A stretch of 64,000 bases of DNA, taken from positions 43,714 through 107,713 of the forward strand of contig NZ_NHOA01000020.1 in assembly GCF_002727125.1 (NCBI RefSeq), written 5' to 3'. Every line of letters begins with the position of its first letter. Position 1 is the stretch's first letter. The stretch is from Halorubrum persicum. GTDB taxonomy: Archaea; Halobacteriota; Halobacteria; Halobacteriales; Haloferacaceae. Shown piece after piece: positions 1 to 7,978 of this stretch. Below the pieces are notes generated by a model, which saw only the letters and a program-made list of their open reading frames with translations, had not been told where the DNA came from and ran no database searches. The translations under genes were made by a program, and so were the position numbers.

Positions 1-263
1 ACCGTCGGGATCAGGTACCCCTCGAGCGCGGGCGAGTCGATAACGACGCCCGGGTTCGACGGCTCCTGATACAGCGGCACGTCGTACTCGGCGGCGGCGT
101 CGACGACGCGGGTCATCTTCTCCGCGGTGACGTCGAGGGTCCCGCCGATCTCGATCGCGTCGGTCCCGGTCCGGCAGACGTCCTCGAAGGTGTCGTTCCC
201 GTACAGCTCCTTGTCCGGGTCGACCTTCAGCACGTGGTCCCAGTCGTCCCACGGGTTGTTCAT
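1..263 (-). CDS. Geranylgeranylglyceryl phosphate synthase, N-terminal part
   Basis: The first ~87 codons of a minus-strand gene run off the left edge. The product would be the PcrB/GGGPS-family prenyltransferase that joins geranylgeranyl diphosphate to sn-glycerol-1-phosphate, the first committed step of archaeal ether lipid synthesis. The visible N-terminus reads [18 protein letters not shown], followed by the [11 protein letters not shown] segment and the [10 protein letters not shown] strand, which match haloarchaeal GGGPS closely. It starts at the ATG complementary to 261-263. A T-rich TATA-like tract (CCTTTTTGG, complement of about 283-293) lies 25 bp upstream, which suits a leaderless transcript. 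The C-terminal phosphate-binding loops lie outside the window. Confidence 0.88.
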   Translation of the reverse strand, partial: MNNPWDDWDHVLKVDPDKELYGNDTFEDVCRTGTDAIEIGGTLDVTAEKMTRVVDAAAEYDVPLYQEPSNPGVVIDSPALEGYLIPT

Positions 264-350
264 CGGAAACGACTCCAGCGGGCGGAACCAAAAAGGTGCG
301 GAACCTGTCTCGCCGGCGCGGTCGACGCCGCCGGTCCGCGCGACGAGGGC

Positions 351-1430
351 TCAGAGCAAGTCGTCGAGCTCGTCGTTCTGGAACGCTTCGGCGGGGTCGG
401 GCTGTCCCTCGGGCTCGTCGCGGACGGCCTGCCGTGCGCGTTCGAGGAACTCCTCGACGCGGCGCGAGCGCTCGACGCCGCCGAGGAGGACCAAGGCGGC
501 CACCTGATCGGAGTCGAGCGGGAAGTCCCCGCCGCGCACCTGCATCGAGCCGGTCTCCTCTTGGAGCCACTTGCGCGCCTTCTCCGCGCCCTTCCGGGAG
601 ATCCGCTCGGGGTCGCCCGCGATGGCGACCAGGGCGGCGTCCGCCTCGGTCGCGTTGGGGAGCGACATCCCCGTCATCACCGCGCTCCGGACCGTGCTCA
701 TCACGGTCGTCACGTTCTCCTCGGGGTCCGCGGCGGCGGGCGCGGACGCGAACCCGGCCGCGGCCATGCCGCCGGCGCGCAGCGTGTTGATCACCTCGCT
801 CGTGTCGACGACCGACTCGGCGACCCCCTCCACCGACTCGCCGGCCGCGAGGAGGAGCCCGACCCGCTTCGCCATCGAGGCGTTGATCGCGGCGTAGCCG
901 CCCTCGACCGACTCTCCCGAAGAGCGCCACGCGTCGTTGTCAAGCAGGAGTGTCGCGTCGGCCTCACGGACCAGCGTCTTCAGCGACCGTCCGGCGTTCA
1001 CCTGGTACATCGCCCCCTCGTCGCGGCCCGGGAGGATCCCGACCGCGTACACCGGGATGTCGTACACGCGGCTCAGCTCGCGGACGAGCACCGGCGCGCC
1101 GCCGGAACCGGTGCCGCCGCCGAGTCCCGCGACCACGAACAGCGCCTCCGCGGCGGCGTTCACCTTCGGCGCGAGCGCGTCGAGCACCTCGACGGCGTCT
1201 TCCGTCATCACTTCGGCGCCGAGCTCGTTGTCGCCGCCGACGCCGTGCCCGTTTACCCGAGACTGACCGACGAGGACCGTGTCGAGCGGGAGGGGATTCA
1301 GGTCCGCCGACGCGGTGTTTACTGCGAGCGCGTCGAGCACCGCACCGTAGCCGGCGTCGGCGTCAAACTCAGCGAGCGCGGTCGTGAGCTTCCCGCCCGC
1401 CTGTCCGACGCCGAGGAGGACCGCTTTCAT
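351..1430 (-). CDS. cetZ: CetZ family tubulin-like GTPase
   Basis: A 359-residue CetZ protein, the haloarchaeal tubulin/FtsZ relative linked to cell shape and motility. The N-terminal nucleotide-binding strand MKAVLLGVGQAGG opens the protein. The tubulin/FtsZ GTP-binding signature GLGGGTGSGG lies at residues 102-111. The C-terminal tail is acidic (DPAEAFQNDELDDLL), with no canonical FtsZ C-terminal FtsA/SepF peptide. I chose the ATG at 1430 because the strand motif starts directly there; an upstream extension of the frame has no family resemblance. The gene is divergent from the pilus-like operon at 1507 and shares a 76 bp intergenic region holding one TATA-like element. Which CetZ paralogue this is cannot be decided by eye. 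Confidence 0.93.
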   Translation of the reverse strand: MKAVLLGVGQAGGKLTTALAEFDADAGYGAVLDALAVNTASADLNPLPLDTVLVGQSRVNGHGVGGDNELGAEVMTEDAVEVLDALAPKVNAAAEALFVVAGLGGGTGSGGAPVLVRELSRVYDIPVYAVGILPGRDEGAMYQVNAGRSLKTLVREADATLLLDNDAWRSSGESVEGGYAAINASMAKRVGLLLAAGESVEGVAESVVDTSEVINTLRAGGMAAAGFASAPAAADPEENVTTVMSTVRSAVMTGMSLPNATEADAALVAIAGDPERISRKGAEKARKWLQEETGSMQVRGGDFPLDSDQVAALVLLGGVERSRRVEEFLERARQAVRDEPEGQPDPAEAFQNDELDDLL

Positions 1431-1473
1431 GATCGTAAGATAACCGATCACGTGGTAATACCTTTTCCCCCGA

Positions 1474-1509
1474 TGTTTAAGTAGAGAACTGCGGCCAATC
1501 GGCCGCGTG
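1474..1509 (+). promoter_or_regulatory. Promoter module of pilus-like operon (copy 1)
   Basis: GTTTAAGT (1475-1482), 8 bp, then GCGGCCAATCGGCCGCGTG (1491-1509), whose last three bases are the GTG start of the first operon gene. The GCGGCC/GGCCGC arms form an inverted repeat between TATA box and start codon. Nearly the same arrangement recurs at 6512-6545 in front of the fifth operon gene. The TATA element is close enough to symmetrical (TTTAAG/CTTAAA) that it could also serve the divergent cetZ. Confidence 0.65.
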
Positions 1510-2178
1510 ACCGACGACACGAGCGACCATGACCGACCGATCGTCGACGCCGACGAACCGTCCGAGACGGCGAGCGACGGGCGTTCGGAACAGCCACGGG
1601 CTTCCCACCGATCCGACCGCACGCCGGTCGAGACGGCCGAACGGGGCGACGACCGCGTCGAAGAGCGCCTCCGCGCGGTCGAGCGCGCGCTCACCGAAAC
1701 CGACGACGCGGTCGCCGACGTGACCGACGAGGCGACCGCGACCGCTGAGCGAGCGGAGCTGTCGAAGCGACTCGACGACCTCGAGGGCCGCGTCGAGGAG
1801 TTGGAGGCGGCGACGCAGGCGATCAGAGGCTACGTCGGATCGGTCCGGGCGGTCAACCAGGCGGTCGAGCGCCGCGCCGATCTGGCGCTCGCGAAGGCGA
1901 GCGAGAACGGCGGCGTGGCCGCGGACGACGGAGCGACCGCGAGCGACGGCGAGGTCGCGAACGCGAACGAGGTCGGAGACACGACCGGCAGCGGCGGGCT
2001 CGACGGCGGCGTCCCCAGCGAGACCGATCTCGATACCGCCGTTCCAGCGGACCGGCGCCGAGGAGCGGGGGCGGGAGCGCCGGCAGAACCGGGAGCCGAT
2101 CGGCTCGAGACGGACGAGGAGAGCGCGGACGACTCGTGGGGCTCCGGCGCGCTGGATCGGCTCCGTGACTCGCTGTAA
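1507..2178 (+). CDS. Coiled-coil protein of pilus-like operon (DUF7310-like)
   Basis: A 223-residue, very acidic protein with GTG start and no membrane segment. Residues about 45-125 form a predicted coiled coil (heptad-like ERLRAVERALTETDD, then LSKRLDDLEGRVEELEAA). The flanks are low-complexity Asp/Glu/Ala/Gly sequence typical of disordered halophilic linkers. It ends with an amphipathic motif (ALDRLRDSL). It is the first gene of the operon and probably leaderless, with a TATA box about 28 bp upstream. It resembles the haloarchaeal family annotated as DUF7310. The role is unknown; position ahead of the secretion ATPase suggests a cytoplasmic adaptor or scaffold, which is inference. Confidence 0.8.
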   Translation: MTDDTSDHDRPIVDADEPSETASDGRSEQPRASHRSDRTPVETAERGDDRVEERLRAVERALTETDDAVADVTDEATATAERAELSKRLDDLEGRVEELEAATQAIRGYVGSVRAVNQAVERRADLALAKASENGGVAADDGATASDGEVANANEVGDTTGSGGLDGGVPSETDLDTAVPADRRRGAGAGAPAEPGADRLETDEESADDSWGSGALDRLRDSL

Positions 2179-2205
2179 CCGACTCCGTGTCGCGGAGGCG
2201 AGCCG

Positions 2206-2676
2206 GTGATTCGCGTCGTTCTCACGGTCCTCGTCGCCGTCGCGCTCCTCGCGGTCTCGATGCCGGCGCTGGAAGACGCCCGCGCCGTGACGACCGACGA
2301 ACGGCTCGAGGCCGAGTCGGACCGCGTCGAGCGGGCGATCGGGGGGCTCGCATCCGGGTCGATGAGCGTCTCTGACCCGTCGCTGGCCGCCCGGACGACG
2401 GTGACGGTCCGTGCGCCGAGCGGCGTCGCTGCCGCGCGGATCGACCGGCTCGCGCTGGTCGAACCGGAACGGCCGGGGGACGAGTCCGGCGCCGCGCTTC
2501 GGTATCGGATCGGCGGCGGACGCGACCGGACGGTCCGGATCGCTCCCGAGGCGGCGGCCGCGAGTGTCGACGTCGTCGACGGGCCGATCGCGCTCCGGAC
2601 GCGCGGCGAGAGCCGTCTGGAGCTCCGACTCGTCGACGAGGACGGCCCGACTGTCGAGATCGCGCGACTCGAGTGA
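2206..2676 (+). CDS. Single-pass pilus-operon protein (DUF7311-like)
   Basis: A 156-residue protein starting at GTG 2206. An N-terminal hydrophobic helix at residues 3-20 (IRVVLTVLVAVALLAVSM) is followed by an extracytoplasmic region with beta-strand-like segments rich in Arg, Val and Asp. There is no obvious prepilin peptidase site, because almost no charged leader precedes the helix. It lies 27 bp after the coiled-coil gene and 33 bp before the ATPase gene, so all three are co-transcribed. It is related to the haloarchaeal family annotated DUF7311. A pseudopilin-like or platform-accessory role is inferred from context only. Confidence 0.75.
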   Translation: MIRVVLTVLVAVALLAVSMPALEDARAVTTDERLEAESDRVERAIGGLASGSMSVSDPSLAARTTVTVRAPSGVAAARIDRLALVEPERPGDESGAALRYRIGGGRDRTVRIAPEAAAASVDVVDGPIALRTRGESRLELRLVDEDGPTVEIARLE

Positions 2677-2709
2677 GGGTTTATACGTGATACCGAGGGC
2701 ACGCCCGCC

Positions 2710-4662
2710 ATGAGCTTCGATCTTCAGTCGCTGTCTCCGCTCGACGGCGACGCCGCGCCGCTCCGATCGCTTCCGTGGGGCGGCGGCGACGGTGACGACT
2801 GTCACTGCGATCCGTCGTTCAGAGAGCCGGCGGGGACCGGCGTCGAGGGGCGCGTGGTTCTCGCGGTCGACTCCGACGACTGCCCCGGACGCGGCGACCT
2901 CGCCGCGAGCCCCGACTGCCTCGCGACCGTCGTGGAGGCGCTGACCGAACGCGACGCCGACGTGGTCCGGACGCGTCACGCCGGTCGGGAGCGAACCTAC
3001 GCCGGCCGGGCCGCGGCGTGTCTGATCGCCGCCGGGCGGTTCCGAGAACAGGTCGAGTTCCACGAGACGCGGCTCGCGGAGCGGGTGACTCGCGAGCCGG
3101 TAGCGGCGGCGCGGGAGGCGAGCGGCCGTGAGGGGTCGCCGAAGCGAATCGCCGCGGAGACCGGGTTGATCGAGACCGTCGCGAACGCAGGGGAGGTCGA
3201 CGACGTGCTCCGCGCACACTCCGGGCCGACGATCGCGGCGACGCGCGTCGCGTCGGCGCCGCCGTCGGACGCGGCGCTCGTGGACCGGTGGGAGATCGAC
3301 ACCGGCGCGACCGTGCGGCTGTACGAGGGTGCGGGGCCGCTGCGGACGTACCACCTCACCCCGCCGTCGACGCGGCTTGACGACGAGGCGGTCGAGCGCC
3401 TCGCCGCGGCCAAGGACCGACTCCTCGACGACCCGACCGGCGGCGACAGGGCGCCAGGTCGGGCGGTACGGTCGGTCGCGGCGGCGGGCGATCCGGTCTC
3501 GACGCTGGTCGACGTGCTCCGGCGGCACACCCGTGGATACGGCGCGTTCGAGCACGTGTTCGCCGACGACCGCGTGAGCGACGCGACGCTCTCGGCCCCC
3601 GTCGAGGAGAACCCGCTTCGGGTCGTCGTCGACGGAGAGCGCTGTCGCACCAACGTCAGGCTGCCGCCCGAGGGCGCCGCGACGCTGGCGTCGCGACTTC
3701 GACGGACGAGCGGGCGGGGGTTCTCCCGCGCGAGTCCGACGCTCGACGCGACGATCGAGACCGAAGCCGGTCGCGTGCGGGTCGCGGCGACGACGGGCCC
3801 CGCCAGCGACGGCCTCTCATTCACGTTCCGTCGCGGCGACCCGGACGCGTGGACCCTCGCGCGGCTCGTGGACGTCGAGACGATCACCCCGGCGGCCGCC
3901 GGGCTCCTTTCGGTGGCGGTCGAGCGGGGCGTAACCGGTCTCGTCGCCGGCGGCCGGGGCGCGGGGAAGACGACCGCGCTCGGGTCGCTGCTCTGGGAGC
4001 TGCCCACCGAGGCGAGATCGATACTGATCGAGGACACCCCGGAGCTGCCCGCCGAAGCGGTGGCCGCGGCCGGACGCGACGTCCAGCGACTCCGCGTGGG
4101 CGACGGCGCCGAACCGTCGCCGAGCGAGGCGGTTCGGACCGCGCTCCGGCTCGGCGGCGGCGCAATCGTCGTCGGCGAGGTCCGCGGCGAGGAGGCGGCG
4201 GCGTTGTACGAAGCGATGCGCGTCGGCGCCGCCGGCGAGGCGGTCCTCGGGACGATCCACGGCGAGGATCCCGGCGCGGTCCGAGAGCGTGTCGTCAGCG
4301 ACCTCGGCGTCTCTCCCTCCTCGTTCGCCGCGACCGACCTGATCGTCGTGCTCGACGACCACCGCGTCCAGACGGTCGCAGAGGTCGTCGGACACGACGG
4401 AGACACCTCGTTCGAGCCGCTGTTCGAGCGAACCGGAGCGGGACTGACTCCCACCGGGCGGATCGATCGCGGAGAGAGCCGGCTCGTCGAATCGGTCGCC
4501 GAGACCGGCGAGTCGTACGCAGCCGTCCGCGAAGCCATCGATCGACGAGCGAACAGCATCGGGGAGGCAGCGAGAACCAGCCGGATCGCGCCGGAACGCT
4601 ACGTCGGCCGCGACGGGACCGGTCGGCCGAGGGGCGGCGATGTCGCCGGTGGCGACCGATGA
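2710..4662 (+). CDS. Type II/IV secretion-system (pilus) ATPase, PilB/VirB11 class
   Basis: A 650-residue hexameric secretion ATPase that would power pilin assembly at the inner face of the membrane. The Walker A loop GGRGAGKTT is at about residues 414-422. It is followed by an Asp box (ILIEDTPEL), a Walker B-like GGGAIVVGEVRGEEA and a His box (LGTIHGEDPGAVRERVV). The N-terminal ~240 residues are a haloarchaeal-specific domain with an early Cys/His cluster (DDCHCD). The stop codon overlaps the ATG of the membrane platform gene (ATGA), indicating translational coupling of ATPase and platform, as in other archaeal pilB-pilC pairs. Confidence 0.92.
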   Translation: MSFDLQSLSPLDGDAAPLRSLPWGGGDGDDCHCDPSFREPAGTGVEGRVVLAVDSDDCPGRGDLAASPDCLATVVEALTERDADVVRTRHAGRERTYAGRAAACLIAAGRFREQVEFHETRLAERVTREPVAAAREASGREGSPKRIAAETGLIETVANAGEVDDVLRAHSGPTIAATRVASAPPSDAALVDRWEIDTGATVRLYEGAGPLRTYHLTPPSTRLDDEAVERLAAAKDRLLDDPTGGDRAPGRAVRSVAAAGDPVSTLVDVLRRHTRGYGAFEHVFADDRVSDATLSAPVEENPLRVVVDGERCRTNVRLPPEGAATLASRLRRTSGRGFSRASPTLDATIETEAGRVRVAATTGPASDGLSFTFRRGDPDAWTLARLVDVETITPAAAGLLSVAVERGVTGLVAGGRGAGKTTALGSLLWELPTEARSILIEDTPELPAEAVAAAGRDVQRLRVGDGAEPSPSEAVRTALRLGGGAIVVGEVRGEEAAALYEAMRVGAAGEAVLGTIHGEDPGAVRERVVSDLGVSPSSFAATDLIVVLDDHRVQTVAEVVGHDGDTSFEPLFERTGAGLTPTGRIDRGESRLVESVAETGESYAAVREAIDRRANSIGEAARTSRIAPERYVGRDGTGRPRGGDVAGGDR

Positions 4663-6476
4663 CCGGGCCAGACGGCGATCGTGATCGGGTGCCGCGACGC
4701 AGTCCGGGGGACCGCGAGGAGGGATCGGCGGAGCTCCGTCGGGCCGTGGCGTTCCTCGGGTGGGAGGCGACGAGCTCCCGGGTGATCGAAGCGGGATACC
4801 GGGCGGGAGTGGGAGTCGGCCTCGCCTGCGCCGTCGTCGTCGCGTTCGTCTCCGGACCCGTTCCGGGACTGCTGTTCGGGCTGGCGGGCGGTCTGGGTAC
4901 CGTGCACGCCGTCCATCGCGGACCGGTGTGGCTCGCCTCGCTCCGCCGGACCAGAGCCTTGGGGGCGGCGCCCGGGCTCGTCGGGCGCCTCGTGTTGCGG
5001 ATGCGGTTGGATCCGTCGACCGAGCGCGCCGTTCGGTTCGCCGCGCGGACCGGCGACGGGCCGCTCGCCGAGGGGCTCGCTCGACGCGAGCGATCGAACG
5101 CCGACGGGCCGACCAGTGGACTCCGGGAGTTCGCCCGCGAGTGGCAGCCATGGTTTCCGGCGATCGATCGGGCGGCGGCGCTCGTCCGGACGGCGGCGTC
5201 GGCGCCGCCAGAGCGTCGAGGTCGGTGTCTGGACCGCGCGCTCGACGCGACGATCGCCGGAACGACCGATCGGCTCGCCGCCTTCGTCGGCGAGGTCCGG
5301 GGGCCCGTCTCGGCGCTGTACGCCTTCGGAGTGTTGCTCCCCCTCGTGCTCATTGCCCTCCTTCCGGCGGCCGCCGCGGCTGGCGTCCCGATCGGTCCCG
5401 GGATCGTCGCGGCGCTGTACCTCGGCGTGTTACCCGCGGGACTGCTCGCGGCCTCGGCGTGGCTCCTCTCCCGGCGTCCGGTCGCGTTCGCGCCGCCGAG
5501 CATCGGTGGAGACCACCCGGATGTCCCGGAGAGGGGGATCCACGCCGCGGTCGCGGGGGCGGGAATCGGGGCCGTCGCCGCCGCCGTCGCGGCGCGGGTC
5601 GCCGCCGGATGGGCCGCGCCGGTCGCAGGGGTCGGCGTTGGCACCGGCGTGGCGCTGTTCGTCGCCGTCCGTCGTCGCAGAGCGGTGCTGTCGAACGTCC
5701 GCGCCGTTGAGCGCGCTCTTCCGGACGCGATGACGGTGATCGGCGGCGACGTGGCCGAGGGCGTCGCCGTCGAGACCGCGATTGCGCACGCCGGCGAGCG
5801 GCTCGACGGCGCGACCGGCGAGCTGTTCGAACTCGCCGGGCGACGGAGCGAGACGCTCCGCGTCGGCGTCCGAGAGGCGTTTCTCGGCCGCGGCGGCCCG
5901 GCGGTTCCGGTGCCGTCGCCCCGAGTGAAGGGCGCGGTCGCGCTGCTTTCCGTCGCGGCGCGAGAGGGGCGTCCGGCGGGCGACGTGTTGCTCGAACTCG
6001 CCGACCAGCTTGAGGACCTCCGGGAACTCGAGAGCGACGCGCGGCGACAGCTCGCGACGGTGACGGGAACTCTGACGAACACCGCCGCGGTGTTCGCGCC
6101 GCTCGTCGGCGGAGCGACGGTCGCGCTCGCCACCGGTATCGACACCGTCGACGCCGGGGGACTGGGCGCCGGAGCGGCGGCCGGGGCGGACGCTCTCAGT
6201 ACGGGCGGCGTCGACGGCTCCGGTGCCCTCGGCGCCGACACGGGCGGAGGCGGTGCAGGGTCGAAGTCGGGTACCGGCGGTGCGCTCTCGGTACCGGTGC
6301 TCGGGCAGATCGTCGGCGCGTACGTGTTGATCCTCGCGGCGCTCCTCACCGGGCTGGCGACCGGTCTCGAACGGGGGTTCGACCGGACGCTCGTCGCCTA
6401 TCGGGTCGGGATCGCGCTCCCGACCGCGACCGCGACGTACCTCGTCGCGTTCCTCGGCGCCGGGGTGCTGCTGTAG
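4659..6476 (+). CDS. Type II secretion/pilus membrane platform protein (TadC/PilC, T2SF)
   Basis: A 605-residue polytopic protein starting at the ATG that overlaps the ATPase stop. It holds two T2SF-type cytoplasmic helical domains. The second is clear: ALPDAMTVIGGDVAEGVAVE, then the GRPAGDVLLELADQLEDL helix. Paired transmembrane helices lie at about residues 50-90, 220-275, 305-345, 460-480 and the C-terminus. A Gly/Ala/Ser-rich loop at about residues 500-545 separates the last helices and should face outside. This is the membrane anchor on which pilin-like subunits would be assembled by the preceding ATPase. Confidence 0.9.
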   Translation: MTGPDGDRDRVPRRSPGDREEGSAELRRAVAFLGWEATSSRVIEAGYRAGVGVGLACAVVVAFVSGPVPGLLFGLAGGLGTVHAVHRGPVWLASLRRTRALGAAPGLVGRLVLRMRLDPSTERAVRFAARTGDGPLAEGLARRERSNADGPTSGLREFAREWQPWFPAIDRAAALVRTAASAPPERRGRCLDRALDATIAGTTDRLAAFVGEVRGPVSALYAFGVLLPLVLIALLPAAAAAGVPIGPGIVAALYLGVLPAGLLAASAWLLSRRPVAFAPPSIGGDHPDVPERGIHAAVAGAGIGAVAAAVAARVAAGWAAPVAGVGVGTGVALFVAVRRRRAVLSNVRAVERALPDAMTVIGGDVAEGVAVETAIAHAGERLDGATGELFELAGRRSETLRVGVREAFLGRGGPAVPVPSPRVKGAVALLSVAAREGRPAGDVLLELADQLEDLRELESDARRQLATVTGTLTNTAAVFAPLVGGATVALATGIDTVDAGGLGAGAAAGADALSTGGVDGSGALGADTGGGGAGSKSGTGGALSVPVLGQIVGAYVLILAALLTGLATGLERGFDRTLVAYRVGIALPTATATYLVAFLGAGVLL

Positions 6477-6511
6477 CGAAACGGAAAGTGCGCCGAGGCC
6501 TGCGGACGAGC

Positions 6512-6545
6512 GTTTAAGTGCGAAGCCGCGGCCAGCCGGCCCGTG
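6512..6545 (+). promoter_or_regulatory. Internal promoter module of pilus-like operon (copy 2)
   Basis: GTTTAAGT at 6512-6519, 8 bp, then GCGGCCAGCCGGCCCGTG at 6528-6545 ending in the GTG start of the next gene. Order, spacing and sequence are nearly those of 1475-1509, so the operon seems to have a second promoter separating the ATPase/platform half from the pilin-like half. Confidence 0.6.
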
Positions 6546-7031
6546 TTCGAGACCCATCTCGACGCCACGTACGCGTGGCTCGGCCTGGCGCTAGTGAGCG
6601 TCGCGGCTGTCGGCGTCGTCGCCGCGCTCCCTGCCTCTCCGCCGCCGGACGCGAGCGGCGTCGCGCACACGATCGATTCGGTCGCCGCCGGCGAACACCC
6701 CGCGACGGCGGAGCACGGACTCGCCGCGGACCGCATTCGCCTCACCGACCGTTCGGTTGCGCTCGGCGGCGAAGGCGGGGCCGCGCGGGCGCCGCTGCGC
6801 GCACCGCGGGTAACCCCGGTTCCGACGGAGCGACACGGAGCCTCGGACGCCGACGGGCTCCGGCGAGTGCTCGGCGGCGTCCCGCCCGACGCCGCGTTCG
6901 ACGATCCCGAGGCCTTCGCGGCCGCCGCCGAACGTGCCCGGGCGAGAGACGACGAGTGGCGTCCGGCACCGGATCGGCTGACGGTGAGACGCGTTCACTA
7001 CGGAGGAGTACGTGTCACGCTCGTCGGGTGA
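6543..7031 (+). CDS. Pilin-like single-pass protein (DUF7283-like)
   Basis: A 162-residue protein with GTG start. A single N-terminal transmembrane helix (residues about 9-32, YAWLGLALVSVAAVGVVAAL) precedes an extracytoplasmic domain that begins PPPDA and is rich in Ala, Arg and Asp. The family appears in haloarchaeal genomes next to PilB/PilC-like genes (annotated DUF7283). The short leader before the helix and the operon context suggest a minor pilin or pseudopilin, without a recognisable prepilin cleavage motif. Its 3' end overlaps the next gene by 20 bp. Confidence 0.75.
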   Translation: MFETHLDATYAWLGLALVSVAAVGVVAALPASPPPDASGVAHTIDSVAAGEHPATAEHGLAADRIRLTDRSVALGGEGGAARAPLRAPRVTPVPTERHGASDADGLRRVLGGVPPDAAFDDPEAFAAAAERARARDDEWRPAPDRLTVRRVHYGGVRVTLVG

Positions 7032-7440
7032 GGGGTTCCTGCGCGGGGACCGTGCCGCAGTCGAACCGCTCGCCGCGCTCGTCGCCGTGCTCGCGGTGGG
7101 CGCGGCGCTGGGAGTGTACACTGTCGCACTCGACGACGCGGCGCCGGATCGGGAGCGCCCGACGGCCGAAACGACGCTCGATCGGGTCGAGCCGGTGGTG
7201 ACGAGGGGCGGTATCGTCGAGCCGGAACGGCTGCGCGGTGTCGATGAGTTCCGATACGCCGCGACCGTCACGATCGAGGCCGACGGGAAGACGTGGCGGG
7301 TCCGGTCGGGTGACAGGGCCCCGGCGCCGACAACCACCCGGCGCACGGACGCGGTCGCGGTCGCCGAGCGGACGGTAACGGTCGGCGTCGGACCGGGGCA
7401 GAACGACCGCGGAACCCTTCGGGCGGTGGTGTACCGATGA
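7012..7440 (+). CDS. TadE-like minor pilin candidate (DUF7285-like)
   Basis: A 142-residue protein with GTG start overlapping the upstream gene. The N-terminus RGDRAAVEPLAALVAVLAVG has the charged residue, V-E pair and long hydrophobic helix typical of TadE/TadF-like pseudopilins and of some archaeal pilins, where Glu5 is conserved. The rest is a small extracytoplasmic domain of beta-strand character (RYAATVTIEADGKTWRV). Similarity to TadE is my reading of the motif, not a database result. The stop codon overlaps the ATG of the next gene (ATGA). Confidence 0.72.
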   Translation: MSRSSGEGFLRGDRAAVEPLAALVAVLAVGAALGVYTVALDDAAPDRERPTAETTLDRVEPVVTRGGIVEPERLRGVDEFRYAATVTIEADGKTWRVRSGDRAPAPTTTRRTDAVAVAERTVTVGVGPGQNDRGTLRAVVYR

Positions 7441-7976
7441 CGAGCACCGTGCTCGACATGACGGTGCTGCTCCTGTGCGTCTCCGCGAGCGTCGTCGCGC
7501 TCGGTGCGGTCGGGAACGACCCCGCGGCGGCGGGACCTCGAGCCACCGAAGTCGCCGATCTGGTCGCCACGGAGACGGTGACGGTGACGTACGCGTCGGA
7601 CGAGGCGCCGAACGGGACGCGAACGATTCACGCGACACGCGCAGAGCTGGTGGCGCTGGTGGCGACCGAACGCGGAGGAGAAAGCGAAGAGCGCGCGCCG
7701 AGAGGGACGTTCGAATCCGAAGCGCTAGCGGCCGTCAAGCGAGGCATCGGTCCGCGAACGCGGATCGACGCGGAGGGAGGTGCGGGAGCGTCAGACGGCG
7801 CCGCGAGCGAAAGCGAATCGGGGGACCTGTCGACCGCGTCCGTATCGTCGGCGTCGATCGCCGTCGGGAGCGAACCGCCGCGGAGCGCTGACGTCACGGT
7901 CGCGGTGATCGCGCATCCGGCACCGAACGGCTCGGGAGAGACCGAAACAGTCAGGATCGTGATCAGGAGGTGGTGA
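7437..7976 (+). CDS. Single-pass pilus-operon protein (DUF7284-like)
   Basis: A 179-residue protein starting at the ATG that overlaps the preceding stop. An N-terminal helix at residues 7-26 (DMTVLLLCVSASVVALGAVG) is followed by beta-strand-like segments (VTVTYAS, TRTIHATRAELVAL) and a Ser/Glu-rich disordered stretch. It ends with another strand (TVRIVIRRW). Location and architecture match the other pilin-like members of the operon. No enzymatic motif is visible. Confidence 0.72.
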   Translation: MTSTVLDMTVLLLCVSASVVALGAVGNDPAAAGPRATEVADLVATETVTVTYASDEAPNGTRTIHATRAELVALVATERGGESEERAPRGTFESEALAAVKRGIGPRTRIDAEGGAGASDGAASESESGDLSTASVSSASIAVGSEPPRSADVTVAVIAHPAPNGSGETETVRIVIRRW

Positions 7977-7978
7977 GC

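Noticed and set aside
1477..3555. A long minus-strand open frame opposite the pilus-like operon start
   Set aside because: Spans three plus-strand genes with clear family features and start signals, and has no recognisable motif.
7970..7978. GTG codons at 7970 and 7973 as starts of the large surface protein
   Set aside because: They overlap or abut the Shine-Dalgarno AGGAGGTG, which places GTG 7979 at ideal spacing.
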